Shown here: in pieces, positions 25,746 through 34,202 of the stretch
How positions within the stretch are numbered: position 1 is the first letter of the stretch
Layout of the letters: the number at the start of each line of letters is the position of its first letter
Origin: Thalassobellus sediminis
GTDB taxonomy: Bacteria; Bacteroidota; Bacteroidia; Flavobacteriales; Flavobacteriaceae
Assembly (NCBI RefSeq): GCF_044386045.1
Contig: NZ_JBISCD010000040.1
Coordinates: forward strand, 62,001-126,000
Reading direction: 5' to 3'
DNA length: 64,000 bases
Position numbers and translations under genes: made by a program
Notes under the pieces: model-generated
What the model saw: only the letters and a program-made list of their open reading frames with translations
Told to the model about the DNA's origin: nothing
Database searches by the model: none

Positions 25746-27074
25746 ATGCCAAACACGAACCAATCAGTAGAACAAAAAAACAGCACACTCATTCCAATTC
25801 TAATCATAGCCGGACTATTTTTTATTTTCGGTTTTGTAACTTGGATTAATGGTGCTTTAATTCCTTTTATGAAAACTATAAGTGAATTAACCTCAGCGCA
25901 ATCTCTTTTAGTAGCATCTGCATCTTATATTTCATTTGTTGTTATGGCATTACCGGCGTCTTATATTTTAGAAAAAACGGGATATAGAAAAGGTATGTCT
26001 TTAGGATTATTTATTATGGGATTAGGAGCTTTAGTATTTATACCTGCAGCTGAAGCCAGAACCTATTGGATGTTTTTAGGAGGTATATTTATTCAAGGTG
26101 CAGGTATGACATTGCTACAAACAGCATCTAACCCTTATATAACCATTTTAGGCCCTATTGAAAGTGCTGCTAAGCGTATTTCAATCATGGGAATTGCTAA
26201 CAAAGTTGCAGGAGCCTTAGGTTCACTTATTTTTGGAGCGCTTTTATTATCTGGTATTGATGAAATTAATGAAAAATTAACTACTGTATCTGCTTCTGAA
26301 AAAGCTCAATTGTTAGATACTATGGCAGACAGTGTTGTTACACCCTATATAGTTATGGCAATTGTCTTATTTGTATTAGCTATATTAATTAGAAAAGCTC
26401 CGCTTCCACACGTTGAAGCAGAACCTATTAAAGAGTCTAAAGACGGTGTCACAACTAAAACCAGTATTTTTCAGTTTCCACATTTATGGTTAGGGGTTTT
26501 AACATTATTCATGTATGTTGGTGTTGAAGTAATTGCTGGAGACACTATTATAGCCTATGGTATTTCCTTAGGAATTCCAGCTACAGACGCTAAATTTTTC
26601 ACAACTTTTACATTAATGGCCATGGTAGCTACTTATGCTTTAGGAGCCATTTTAATACCAAAATTTATTAGTCAGACTACGGCTTTAAAACTAAGTGCTT
26701 TATTAGGTATTATATTGTCTTTCTGTATTGTTTTTACAACTGGATTTACATCTGTTTTACTTGTAGCAGCATTAGGTATAGCAAACGCTTTAGTTTGGCC
26801 AGCGGTATGGCCCTTAACACTAAAAGGTTTAGGTAAATTTACTAAAACAGCCTCCGCCCTATTAATAATGGCAATTTCTGGTGGCGCTATTATCCCTCCT
26901 TTGTACGGACGTTTAGTTGATGGAAACAAAGCAGCTTATTTAGTTGATGGTATGAACGAAGCTCTAGCTACTGCAACGGCTTCTACTAAAGGCTACTGGA
27001 TTTTATTACCTTGTTATATTATTATACTTTATTATGCGGTTGCTGGACATAAATTAGGATTGAAAAAAGAATAA
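25746..27074 (+). CDS. Sugar MFS transporter, FucP/GluP family
   Basis: This is a 442-residue inner-membrane transporter with about twelve hydrophobic segments. The opening FIFGFVTWINGALIPFMK is the hallmark of the FucP/glucose-galactose (fucose:H+ symporter) branch of the major facilitator superfamily. Family-typical QGAGMTLLQTASNPYI occurs near residue 120. It likely imports a monosaccharide such as fucose, galactose, glucose or mannose released in the periplasm by region 1 enzymes, since the branch handles these sugars. It stands alone on the + strand. Its stop is only 19 bases from the end of the convergent beta-barrel gene, and I see no terminator between them. Confidence 0.93.
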   Translation: MPNTNQSVEQKNSTLIPILIIAGLFFIFGFVTWINGALIPFMKTISELTSAQSLLVASASYISFVVMALPASYILEKTGYRKGMSLGLFIMGLGALVFIPAAEARTYWMFLGGIFIQGAGMTLLQTASNPYITILGPIESAAKRISIMGIANKVAGALGSLIFGALLLSGIDEINEKLTTVSASEKAQLLDTMADSVVTPYIVMAIVLFVLAILIRKAPLPHVEAEPIKESKDGVTTKTSIFQFPHLWLGVLTLFMYVGVEVIAGDTIIAYGISLGIPATDAKFFTTFTLMAMVATYALGAILIPKFISQTTALKLSALLGIILSFCIVFTTGFTSVLLVAALGIANALVWPAVWPLTLKGLGKFTKTASALLIMAISGGAIIPPLYGRLVDGNKAAYLVDGMNEALATATASTKGYWILLPCYIIILYYAVAGHKLGLKKE

Positions 27075-27093
27075 CATTATAAACAAAATAGTA

Positions 27094-28344
27094 TTAAAGT
27101 CTTTGATTTACAATGCTATTAAAAATAGAACCAAATTGATATCTAATTCCTATATCACCAGAAATCTCATAGGACGTTGGTAGTTTTCTAACATTTAATA
27201 ACAACTCTTCATCACTAAGTTCACTTAATGGCAAATAAAATTGGTCATTAATTTTGTTTGCTTCCATACCAAATTCTAAAAACAGACCTCGTGCAATTCT
27301 AAATGATAAATTAACATCTAAATCGATAGAATAATCTTTAAACTCAGGAAAATAGTGTGTTCCTTCTAATTTTATTCCTATAACGCCCCATTTTTCAATA
27401 ACCTCTAATTCTGTTTCAAATTTTTGTCTCAAACGCTGTTCTGAAGTTTTATTAAATATTGTTGCTTCGTTATAACCAAACCATGAAACACCTAAAGAAT
27501 ATGAAATTGTAAAAGCTCTTCTTGAGACTTCTGTCCAAGGAAATATATTATATTCTATAGCAGGAGCTATACTCGAATTATATCTAATATTTTTGTAAGT
27601 GTCTTGTGAATTTAAAAAAAATAGCCCTGCAGACCAATTATTTGATAAGCTATAAACAATTCTTGATCTAATTCGCTTCTGTTGATTTAGAACCCGTATA
27701 TCTGTAGATTCTGAATCTTTAATTCTAGTTATTATCTCCTCTTCTTTTTTAAATCTATAATCATTACGTATTCTCCAAATATCTGTTATTCTATTCGCCT
27801 TAAACTCTAATTCATAAGCATATTCTTTTTTACGCTCTTCTAAATTAAATTCCCCGGACAAACCTAAATTAAACACCCAAAAATCCCAAGGATTCTTATT
27901 TTTATCAACTTTAGGCAAACTGTTTTCATCTTCTGGTTTCAATGGACTAACAGCAATACTATATTTTGCATGTCCTCTATTTAGAAAAGGAACAAGACCT
28001 GACTTTAGTGTTTCTGTAAATTTAGACCTTATATCATCTGTTGTGTCATTTGCATACGTGACACAATTCAATTCAAAAGTATCATTAGAAGCCGATGTTT
28101 TATTTGTAAACACAAAATAATAAAAATCGCCATTACCACCGGTCGACCTATTACTAGTAAGCACATAGACATCACAAACATTCTGGTCTGAAACAAAATC
28201 AACAAATGCTAAAGTTCTTTTTACATAATCGAAATCTGGGATTTCACCATCAACAAACACCTTTAACTTACTATTATCTTGCGCATATAAATTGAATGCA
28301 AAAAACAGAACAAGAACCAATTTATATATTATTCTATTTCTCAT
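27094..28344 (-). CDS. Predicted outer-membrane beta-barrel protein of unknown function
   Basis: I prefer the ATG at 28344 (416 residues), which gives the signal MRNRIIYKLVLVLFFAFNLYAQ. An ATG at 28359 is also in frame. The start overlaps the end of the upstream pectinesterase gene, so translation may be coupled. Residues about 25-130 form a small domain with FDYVKRTLAFVDFVSD and DVYVLTSNRSTGGNG, a pattern I recall from uncharacterised Bacteroidota proteins. Residues about 150-416 alternate hydrophobic and polar residues in strand-like fashion and end FNSIVNQRL, consistent with an outer-membrane barrel. The function is unknown. It is the last gene of the minus-strand pectin group. Confidence 0.7.
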   Translation of the reverse strand: MRNRIIYKLVLVLFFAFNLYAQDNSKLKVFVDGEIPDFDYVKRTLAFVDFVSDQNVCDVYVLTSNRSTGGNGDFYYFVFTNKTSASNDTFELNCVTYANDTTDDIRSKFTETLKSGLVPFLNRGHAKYSIAVSPLKPEDENSLPKVDKNKNPWDFWVFNLGLSGEFNLEERKKEYAYELEFKANRITDIWRIRNDYRFKKEEEIITRIKDSESTDIRVLNQQKRIRSRIVYSLSNNWSAGLFFLNSQDTYKNIRYNSSIAPAIEYNIFPWTEVSRRAFTISYSLGVSWFGYNEATIFNKTSEQRLRQKFETELEVIEKWGVIGIKLEGTHYFPEFKDYSIDLDVNLSFRIARGLFLEFGMEANKINDQFYLPLSELSDEELLLNVRKLPTSYEISGDIGIRYQFGSIFNSIVNQRL

Positions 28345-29332
28345 TTGAGAACCATCCAAAATTTATAGACTTATCGTATAGAATATTCTCTTTGGTATAT
28401 TTCTTTGCGTGAGACTTTTTTAATTGATGCGACCACTCTACTCTACTTTCTGTTTTAGAGCCTTGTCCTGTACAATTATATTCAGCATAAAGTGTTGTAG
28501 ATTCCGCCTCTTTTTTAGACCAATTATGCCAACCTTCTGGTTTTATATGCTTACCCATTTCACATTTAATAAATACCGTTTTTGCATACAAACGCCATGG
28601 ACGTCCTAAATAGACATCGGTTACATTTTCATCGGCAGTTAGCTTACAGTTTTTAAATACATATCCAAATTTTTCGCCTTTAGGCGTTGAAGCAGCAGTA
28701 ATATATGAGTTAGTCTTACTATTTATTATACAAGATTCGAAAAGCACAGTGGCTTCTCCAAAAATAAAATCGACACTACCTTCTATATCGCAATCTTTAA
28801 AATATTGTTTAAAGCCTTCTCCTGCTGTGTAAAGTGTATCTTGAAATCCTAAAAAAGCACAATTTTCAAAGTAACATCTATTAGCATTTACTGATAATGC
28901 TACTGCTTGACCAACAGGACCAGAAGTGTTTTTAATAGTCAGGTTTTTAGCTATAAAATCATCGCCTTCAACTAAAACCGTAGATGTATGAAATGTGCTA
29001 TTTCTGCCTAAATTAAGCTTACTAAAATAATCGTCGAAAGTAATGATAGTTTTTTCTTTACTTTCTCCTATCAAAGACACATATGTATTCCAAGAATACA
29101 CATGCACTTTTTCATTATAAACACCATTTTTTATATTGATAATAACACGCTGATAAGGAAAGGCTTTAGCAGCATAAATAGCATCTTGGATGGATGTATA
29201 ATCGCCACTACCATCTTTTGCAACAACCATATTATAGCCGTCTTTTATGACAATGTTTTCTTTTGAAACTTTGGCATATACTTGCATATTGTTAAAGAAT
29301 AAAACAAGTGTAACTAATTTTAAAAATTTCAT
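28334..29332 (-). CDS. CE8 pectinesterase (pectin methylesterase)
   Basis: I chose the ATG at 29332 (332 residues) because it yields the signal MKFLKLVTLVLFFNNMQVYA. The longer frame from 29407 overlaps the upstream gene and adds non-signal sequence. The right-handed beta-helix CE8 domain is complete: GQAVALSV, FLGFQDTLY (general acid/base Asp), IEGSVDFIFGEA (nucleophile Asp) and YLGRPWRLYAKTV (substrate-binding Arg and Trp). It removes methyl esters from homogalacturonan, exposing sites for pectate lyases and polygalacturonases. It is probably periplasmic, since no lipobox or T9SS tail is seen. It lies between the bicupin gene and the beta-barrel gene it overlaps. Confidence 0.94.
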   Translation of the reverse strand: MKFLKLVTLVLFFNNMQVYAKVSKENIVIKDGYNMVVAKDGSGDYTSIQDAIYAAKAFPYQRVIINIKNGVYNEKVHVYSWNTYVSLIGESKEKTIITFDDYFSKLNLGRNSTFHTSTVLVEGDDFIAKNLTIKNTSGPVGQAVALSVNANRCYFENCAFLGFQDTLYTAGEGFKQYFKDCDIEGSVDFIFGEATVLFESCIINSKTNSYITAASTPKGEKFGYVFKNCKLTADENVTDVYLGRPWRLYAKTVFIKCEMGKHIKPEGWHNWSKKEAESTTLYAEYNCTGQGSKTESRVEWSHQLKKSHAKKYTKENILYDKSINFGWFSNEK

Positions 29333-29360
29333 TATTTTTTTAATTGTTTGGGGTTTAAAA

Positions 29361-30146
29361 TTAATTCCACTTAAAAGCGAAATATTTACAAGATCTATCA
29401 CTTGCATTACTTATACCATGTAGTAACTGAGAGTTTGCAAAATATAAATCTCCTGCTGTACCTTCATATACTTTTCCATCAATCGTCATTTTTGTATCAC
29501 CAGATATTACCAAAATAATTTCGGTTTCAATATGAGTATGCGGCTTATGACTCGGACCTTTTTTATTTAATTCTGTTATGTGCATTTCAAAACGTTCACA
29601 CATTGCTGTAGCTCTATCAAAATAAGCCATACCACCTCCTTTAGAACTAGTCCTATAAACGAGTTTTTCAGGATTAAAAAACTGAGAACCACCATTGATT
29701 TCTCCGCGTTCTATATTAATAGGGTTTTTAGATTTGTAACTCATTATATAGTATATTAAGTTACCATCTCCAACATTTTCAATTGAGTGTACCTGCTTAG
29801 GCATAAATAACACAACACCACCGGCACCTATAATTTCGGTTTTCCCTTCATTAGTTACTTTCATTAAACCTTCCTTTACAATAATACATTCTTCAATGTC
29901 ATCATTTGCATTTGGTTTGTTAGGTTTAGCTCCAGGGTATTGGGTAGTAGCATGAATTTCTAGGTATTCAAAATGAGGAGATACGCCTTCAAATATATTT
30001 CTAGACTCTCTATCTTCTCCTTTATTTACAGAAAGATCATCCCATTTATAAACACCATCTTTAATTGGGTTTAATTGAATATTGTTCTGTGCTACAGCAT
30101 GTTTAGCCAAGAAAACAAATAAACATACTACAATAAATTGTTTCAT
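29361..30146 (-). CDS. Secreted bicupin protein
   Basis: This 261-residue protein has a signal peptide ending KHAVAQ and two cupin-type modules. In the first (about 80-135) the motif region is GGVVLFMPKQVHSIENVGDG. In the second (about 190-258) HKPHTHIETEIILVISGDTKMTIDG supplies the His-His-Glu metal-binding set, and LYFANSQLLHGI the final His. The second cupin keeps a fuller metal site than the first. Cupins of pectin loci include KdgF, which linearises unsaturated uronates, but KdgF is a single short cytoplasmic cupin, so equivalence is doubtful. It is encoded 28 bases before the pectinesterase gene. Confidence 0.8.
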   Translation of the reverse strand: MKQFIVVCLFVFLAKHAVAQNNIQLNPIKDGVYKWDDLSVNKGEDRESRNIFEGVSPHFEYLEIHATTQYPGAKPNKPNANDDIEECIIVKEGLMKVTNEGKTEIIGAGGVVLFMPKQVHSIENVGDGNLIYYIMSYKSKNPINIERGEINGGSQFFNPEKLVYRTSSKGGGMAYFDRATAMCERFEMHITELNKKGPSHKPHTHIETEIILVISGDTKMTIDGKVYEGTAGDLYFANSQLLHGISNASDRSCKYFAFKWN

Positions 30147-30269
30147 CTTTTATATTTTTATTAGGAAAGTTTTGAACGCAACTTGTATGGGTTCATTTTT
30201 TAATATTGGTAAATAAAACAAATGAATCTGAAAACAAGTTGGAATAAATCTATAAAGAAACTGAAACTT

Positions 30270-31628
30270 TTAAAACTCTTCAACAGTTGGATTTCCTTCT
30301 AACCAAGCTATCATATTTAAAACCAAATAATTCCAGTTTTGAAAGCCTTTATTTAAGAGAGGCTCGCCAGTTTCTGGCTCATAATACTCGTGTAAGGCTC
30401 CATTTTTTTCAAAATCTTTCCCAAAAAGGCAAACAGTTTTTAAAGCTAGTTCTTTAGCTTCTGCATTATAACAATAATCTTTTAAACCTTTAAAAACCAT
30501 ATAGTTTGAAACTCCCCAAATAGGCCCTCTCCAATTTGATGGATTTGCACTAGCACGCATACTATACATTTTTTCCATTTTAGAAAGTGTTCTTACTCCA
30601 GATTGAGAGTTAAATGTTTTTGGGTCGGCAAAATGCTCTTTCACGATACGATCAGCTTGTTCTGGTGTTGCTATACCAGACCAAAGCGCTAAAAATCCAG
30701 ACCACACTTCTATACGTTGAATTAAGCAATCGTAATCACGCGGGTAGCCACTATGAATCATAAAATCTTTTCCTAATGTATTGTCTAATCTGTTTTTTGC
30801 AGGCGTTAAATTAAGATCGACACTATAGAAAAAACCATCGCGTTCATCCCAACAATGTTCTTGAATAGCAGCTTTTAAATTTTTAGCATCTTCTGCAAAC
30901 TCTTTACCAATCTCAGCTTGATTTAACTGATTTGCTAAATAAACCATTGCCAGCAGTTCTTTATACATAAAACAATTTAAATATATAGATCCTGAACTTT
31001 TTGCTGGTCTAAAAAAAGTACTCGGATCATTATCTACACCAATAGCAACATCATTTTGCCAATAATATAACCCAGTGGCTTTATTACGGTGATGCGATTT
31101 ATAATTGTTTACAAATGCCTGTAAATGATAAAATTTTTCGCGAATCCACTCAGCATCTCCTTTATTTGTTTTTGTAATAAATGCTGCATGTTGAGCTAAG
31201 ACAGGTTTATGCATATTAACATCATAAATGTTCTCTGGCATAATATCTCTAGGTTTAGAGTCTTCCCAAATAACTATTGGTAAATAGCCATCCCAATCTC
31301 CATAATGCAAAAAGTTTAACACACATCCTTGCTCATATTTAATGGCTTCTTCTTTATCTTTAGACGTACCAACATCTGTTAATATTTGTCTAAGCGCTAT
31401 ATTACTTAACCATGAATCCCAATCCCATAACACATTATCATATTGATTACTTCCTGGTGTTAGAAATGGATAAACAAGCGAACCACTACCAGGGCGATAC
31501 ATATTTTTATAATCTTTATAAACATTCTTTTTTATAATGGAAGCAAAACGTGAAATAGAGTCTTTTTCTTGACTAAAAGTTATAGAACTCAAAAAAAGCA
31601 TTATTAAAGCTATTATTTGTTTTTTCAT
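30270..31628 (-). CDS. GH63-like (MGH1-type) glycoside hydrolase
   Basis: This 452-residue protein has a signal peptide ending SSITFSQ. The remainder is an (alpha/alpha)6-toroid enzyme of the GH63/GH37-related type. Diagnostic segments are NVLWDWDSWLSNIALRQ (near residue 65), GYLPIVIWEDS and NPSNWRGPIWGVSNYMVFKGL (near residue 370). Near the C-terminus lies EYYEPETGEPLLNKGFQNWNY, which supplies the Glu expected as a catalytic residue. GH63 enzymes mostly cut alpha-glucosides or related alpha-glycosides with inversion. What this one does in a pectin gene group is unclear. It is 18 bases downstream of the CE8-like gene, with a 123-base gap before the bicupin gene. Confidence 0.8.
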   Translation of the reverse strand: MKKQIIALIMLFLSSITFSQEKDSISRFASIIKKNVYKDYKNMYRPGSGSLVYPFLTPGSNQYDNVLWDWDSWLSNIALRQILTDVGTSKDKEEAIKYEQGCVLNFLHYGDWDGYLPIVIWEDSKPRDIMPENIYDVNMHKPVLAQHAAFITKTNKGDAEWIREKFYHLQAFVNNYKSHHRNKATGLYYWQNDVAIGVDNDPSTFFRPAKSSGSIYLNCFMYKELLAMVYLANQLNQAEIGKEFAEDAKNLKAAIQEHCWDERDGFFYSVDLNLTPAKNRLDNTLGKDFMIHSGYPRDYDCLIQRIEVWSGFLALWSGIATPEQADRIVKEHFADPKTFNSQSGVRTLSKMEKMYSMRASANPSNWRGPIWGVSNYMVFKGLKDYCYNAEAKELALKTVCLFGKDFEKNGALHEYYEPETGEPLLNKGFQNWNYLVLNMIAWLEGNPTVEEF

Positions 31629-31646
31629 TTTAGTTGATTTTCATTA

Positions 31647-34190
31647 TTAATTAAACCATTCAATTTTTAAATCTTTTATCAAAGTTGCACCACTTCTAAC
31701 AGTTCCGGTATGCTGAAAACTTACACCACCAAAATTATTAGGCCTAATATCTACTTGTAAATCTACCGTTTTTGAAACCTCAGCACTATCATGTTTAGTA
31801 AAATATTCTAAAGTATTTTCGGCATGAACAATTAACTTGTTATTTTTTACTTCAACAGAAATTACACAATTTGGACGGTAACATGTTGTTGAAATAGGCT
31901 CACTAATAGGTGTTGCATTTCCCTTTTCATATTTCATTAAAATAAAATCGATAGCATCACTGTATTTGGTAGTTCTTATTAAGCGAAGCGCAAACCCATT
32001 CATGCTTTTAGTATCCATTTTAATACCAACATCCATATATTGAGCTCTGGCACTACTAAAACCTTGACCTGCAGTTTTAGATGGAACAGCTGTAAAACTA
32101 ATTTTCATATCTCTAAACGCATCACCAACCGGAGTGTAACGCATACGAGCTCCTTTGATATTTTGCACAAAACCATTATTTTTAGCTGCTCCATTGATAC
32201 CTTCTCCATAATACCAAGGATCTTGAGTATTATCAGCTTCCCAATTAAAATCTTTTGTATCTGTTGGAGCATAGCTATCAAGTGTCCAAAATCCTTGAAG
32301 AATTTCAGGTTGATATTTTGCCGACATATTTTCAAGATTGGGAATTAAAACTTTAAAATTATTATTAATATCTTTTTTTGATATTTTATGTTTAAAAACA
32401 ATCTTTCTTGGAGTTCCTTCATGACAACGTAAATGTTTTGGAGAAACACTAGCCATGATATAATAACCCACATCTCCTAAAGATAATTTATAAGATTTCA
32501 TTGGTTTATTAAATCTGGAAATTGACACTTCAATTGGATGACTACCTTTAGCATCTTTACATCTATACCAGCTTATTAGTGACTGATCTTCAAAATCCAT
32601 ATCTAGAGAGTAATCTACTTTTAAAGCTTCCGCTTCTTTATTTATTTTAGGAAGCTTTATGAATTCTGGTGGAACTACGAATGAAGGTTTCACATATAGT
32701 ACACTTGCAGCTTCTAGTCCAGAAGCTGTAGATGCATTAATAACAACTTTTTGAGTTTCATTTTTATTATTTATTGGAATCACTAAACAGGTACCATCTT
32801 CTTTTATTTTCAACTTTACAAAAGATTGATATTGGGAGTCTATTGACCAACTTATTTTTTCACCAGTAAAATCATAATTACCAAAACGATACAAAGTAGA
32901 TTTTAATAACAAGCTATCTTTACCTGTTTCAATGGTTTGACGAGTTGGTTTAATAATTAATTGAGTTGGTACATTAGAATAATTTTTAGTTGATTCTTTT
33001 TCTGCTTTTTCAACCAACTCTTTTACACCCATAGGATCCCAATCATCATCTCCACGTAATAAATTATAAGTATTATATATCACTTTATTCTTATACTCAA
33101 ATCGGTATGCATTTAGTAAACTTTTGTTTGTTAAATCTACAGTAGCAAAATCATAATCGTGACTCATAGATAATGAATTCCCATTCAAACTAACATTATA
33201 TTGATAATAACGAGATTCAATATCTGGAATATCTCGCCACCCTAGGTAATCTAAATTTTTAGCAGAAAACCGAGTATCAATTGCTGTAACAGGCCCTCTC
33301 CCTTTCACAAAATATTGTTTCCCTCGAGTAAAAGATTGAATAGCGCTATTAAAAAAGACAGCACCAGTTCCTGATGTATGACCAAATGGTTTGGATGAAT
33401 ACACTTCTAAAGTACAATTAAGATAAATTGCTCGACCATTTAAAGCATCGTCTGTTGACTCAAAATGGCATCTATCAAACAAAGTACGCTTACTTCCCCA
33501 AAAAGGACCAAGATTAAGTCTACTAATAAAATGTGTGTTTCTGGCAACTACTTTATCGCCATTTGAAAATATAAGCTGAGCTTGTACTATAGCCGATCCT
33601 CTTTTTTTTCGATTTAATTTGGGGTTAAGCGGATAAACCAAATCTATATTACAATAATTACCAAAGGTTATATTTTCTGCATAAACACCATCCCCTTTAA
33701 TATTTAGCATAGTAAAATTGCCTTTCGACCCCATTGTTTGCCCACGATTACAAGCAATAATAACATTTTCAGGTTTATCAGATAAACCTTGAAAACTTAA
33801 CCACTCACAATTAATTTCAAGGCCAAATGGAGTCCTACTACCCTCTTTTGGTAAACGAATTTCAGGATCATCTGGATTATCAATCCAATATACCCATGGA
33901 GCAATATAAAGTCTCATTGGAGAAACTTCAGTTCCATCGATTAGATGTTTAACCGCTTCATTTATAGAATTATATACATACTTATATTTATCAACTTCTT
34001 CATTTGAAAGTTGACCGTCAATAAAAAATGCGTGTTCCCCTAAAGGAATCTTTTGTCCTTTATATATAATATGACTACCAAAAAACTCTAGATCTTTATA
34101 TAAATAGCCTATATGTTTTTGTGAAAACATAACGGAGTTACAAAAAAAACCGAAGCTTAAAAAAATTAAAACCTTAATTGATATTTTCAC
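31647..34190 (-). CDS. Divergent CE8-like parallel beta-helix protein with C-terminal beta-sandwich
   Basis: This 847-residue exported protein has a signal ending SVMFSQ. Residues about 70-370 resemble a pectinesterase beta-helix: VYAENITFGN, then AQLIFSNGDKVVARNTHF, then FDRCHFESTDDALNGRAIYLNC. Aligned by eye with CE8, the usual QDTLY becomes SRLNL (about 223-227), losing the general-acid Asp. An Asp remains at TDDAL (about 246-250), near the nucleophile position. Residues about 400-560 are Ig-like and about 640-847 look like a concanavalin-type fold ending ATLIKDLKIEWFN. It could be an altered esterase, another pectin-active enzyme or a binding protein. It lies 12 bases after the T9SS-tagged PL1 gene. 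Confidence 0.65.
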   Translation of the reverse strand: MKISIKVLIFLSFGFFCNSVMFSQKHIGYLYKDLEFFGSHIIYKGQKIPLGEHAFFIDGQLSNEEVDKYKYVYNSINEAVKHLIDGTEVSPMRLYIAPWVYWIDNPDDPEIRLPKEGSRTPFGLEINCEWLSFQGLSDKPENVIIACNRGQTMGSKGNFTMLNIKGDGVYAENITFGNYCNIDLVYPLNPKLNRKKRGSAIVQAQLIFSNGDKVVARNTHFISRLNLGPFWGSKRTLFDRCHFESTDDALNGRAIYLNCTLEVYSSKPFGHTSGTGAVFFNSAIQSFTRGKQYFVKGRGPVTAIDTRFSAKNLDYLGWRDIPDIESRYYQYNVSLNGNSLSMSHDYDFATVDLTNKSLLNAYRFEYKNKVIYNTYNLLRGDDDWDPMGVKELVEKAEKESTKNYSNVPTQLIIKPTRQTIETGKDSLLLKSTLYRFGNYDFTGEKISWSIDSQYQSFVKLKIKEDGTCLVIPINNKNETQKVVINASTASGLEAASVLYVKPSFVVPPEFIKLPKINKEAEALKVDYSLDMDFEDQSLISWYRCKDAKGSHPIEVSISRFNKPMKSYKLSLGDVGYYIMASVSPKHLRCHEGTPRKIVFKHKISKKDINNNFKVLIPNLENMSAKYQPEILQGFWTLDSYAPTDTKDFNWEADNTQDPWYYGEGINGAAKNNGFVQNIKGARMRYTPVGDAFRDMKISFTAVPSKTAGQGFSSARAQYMDVGIKMDTKSMNGFALRLIRTTKYSDAIDFILMKYEKGNATPISEPISTTCYRPNCVISVEVKNNKLIVHAENTLEYFTKHDSAEVSKTVDLQVDIRPNNFGGVSFQHTGTVRSGATLIKDLKIEWFN

Positions 34191-34202
34191 ATCATAAAAA
34201 AA

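Noticed and set aside
27075..27093. Possible terminator between the convergent sugar transporter and beta-barrel genes
   Set aside because: The 19-base gap contains no hairpin or T-run.
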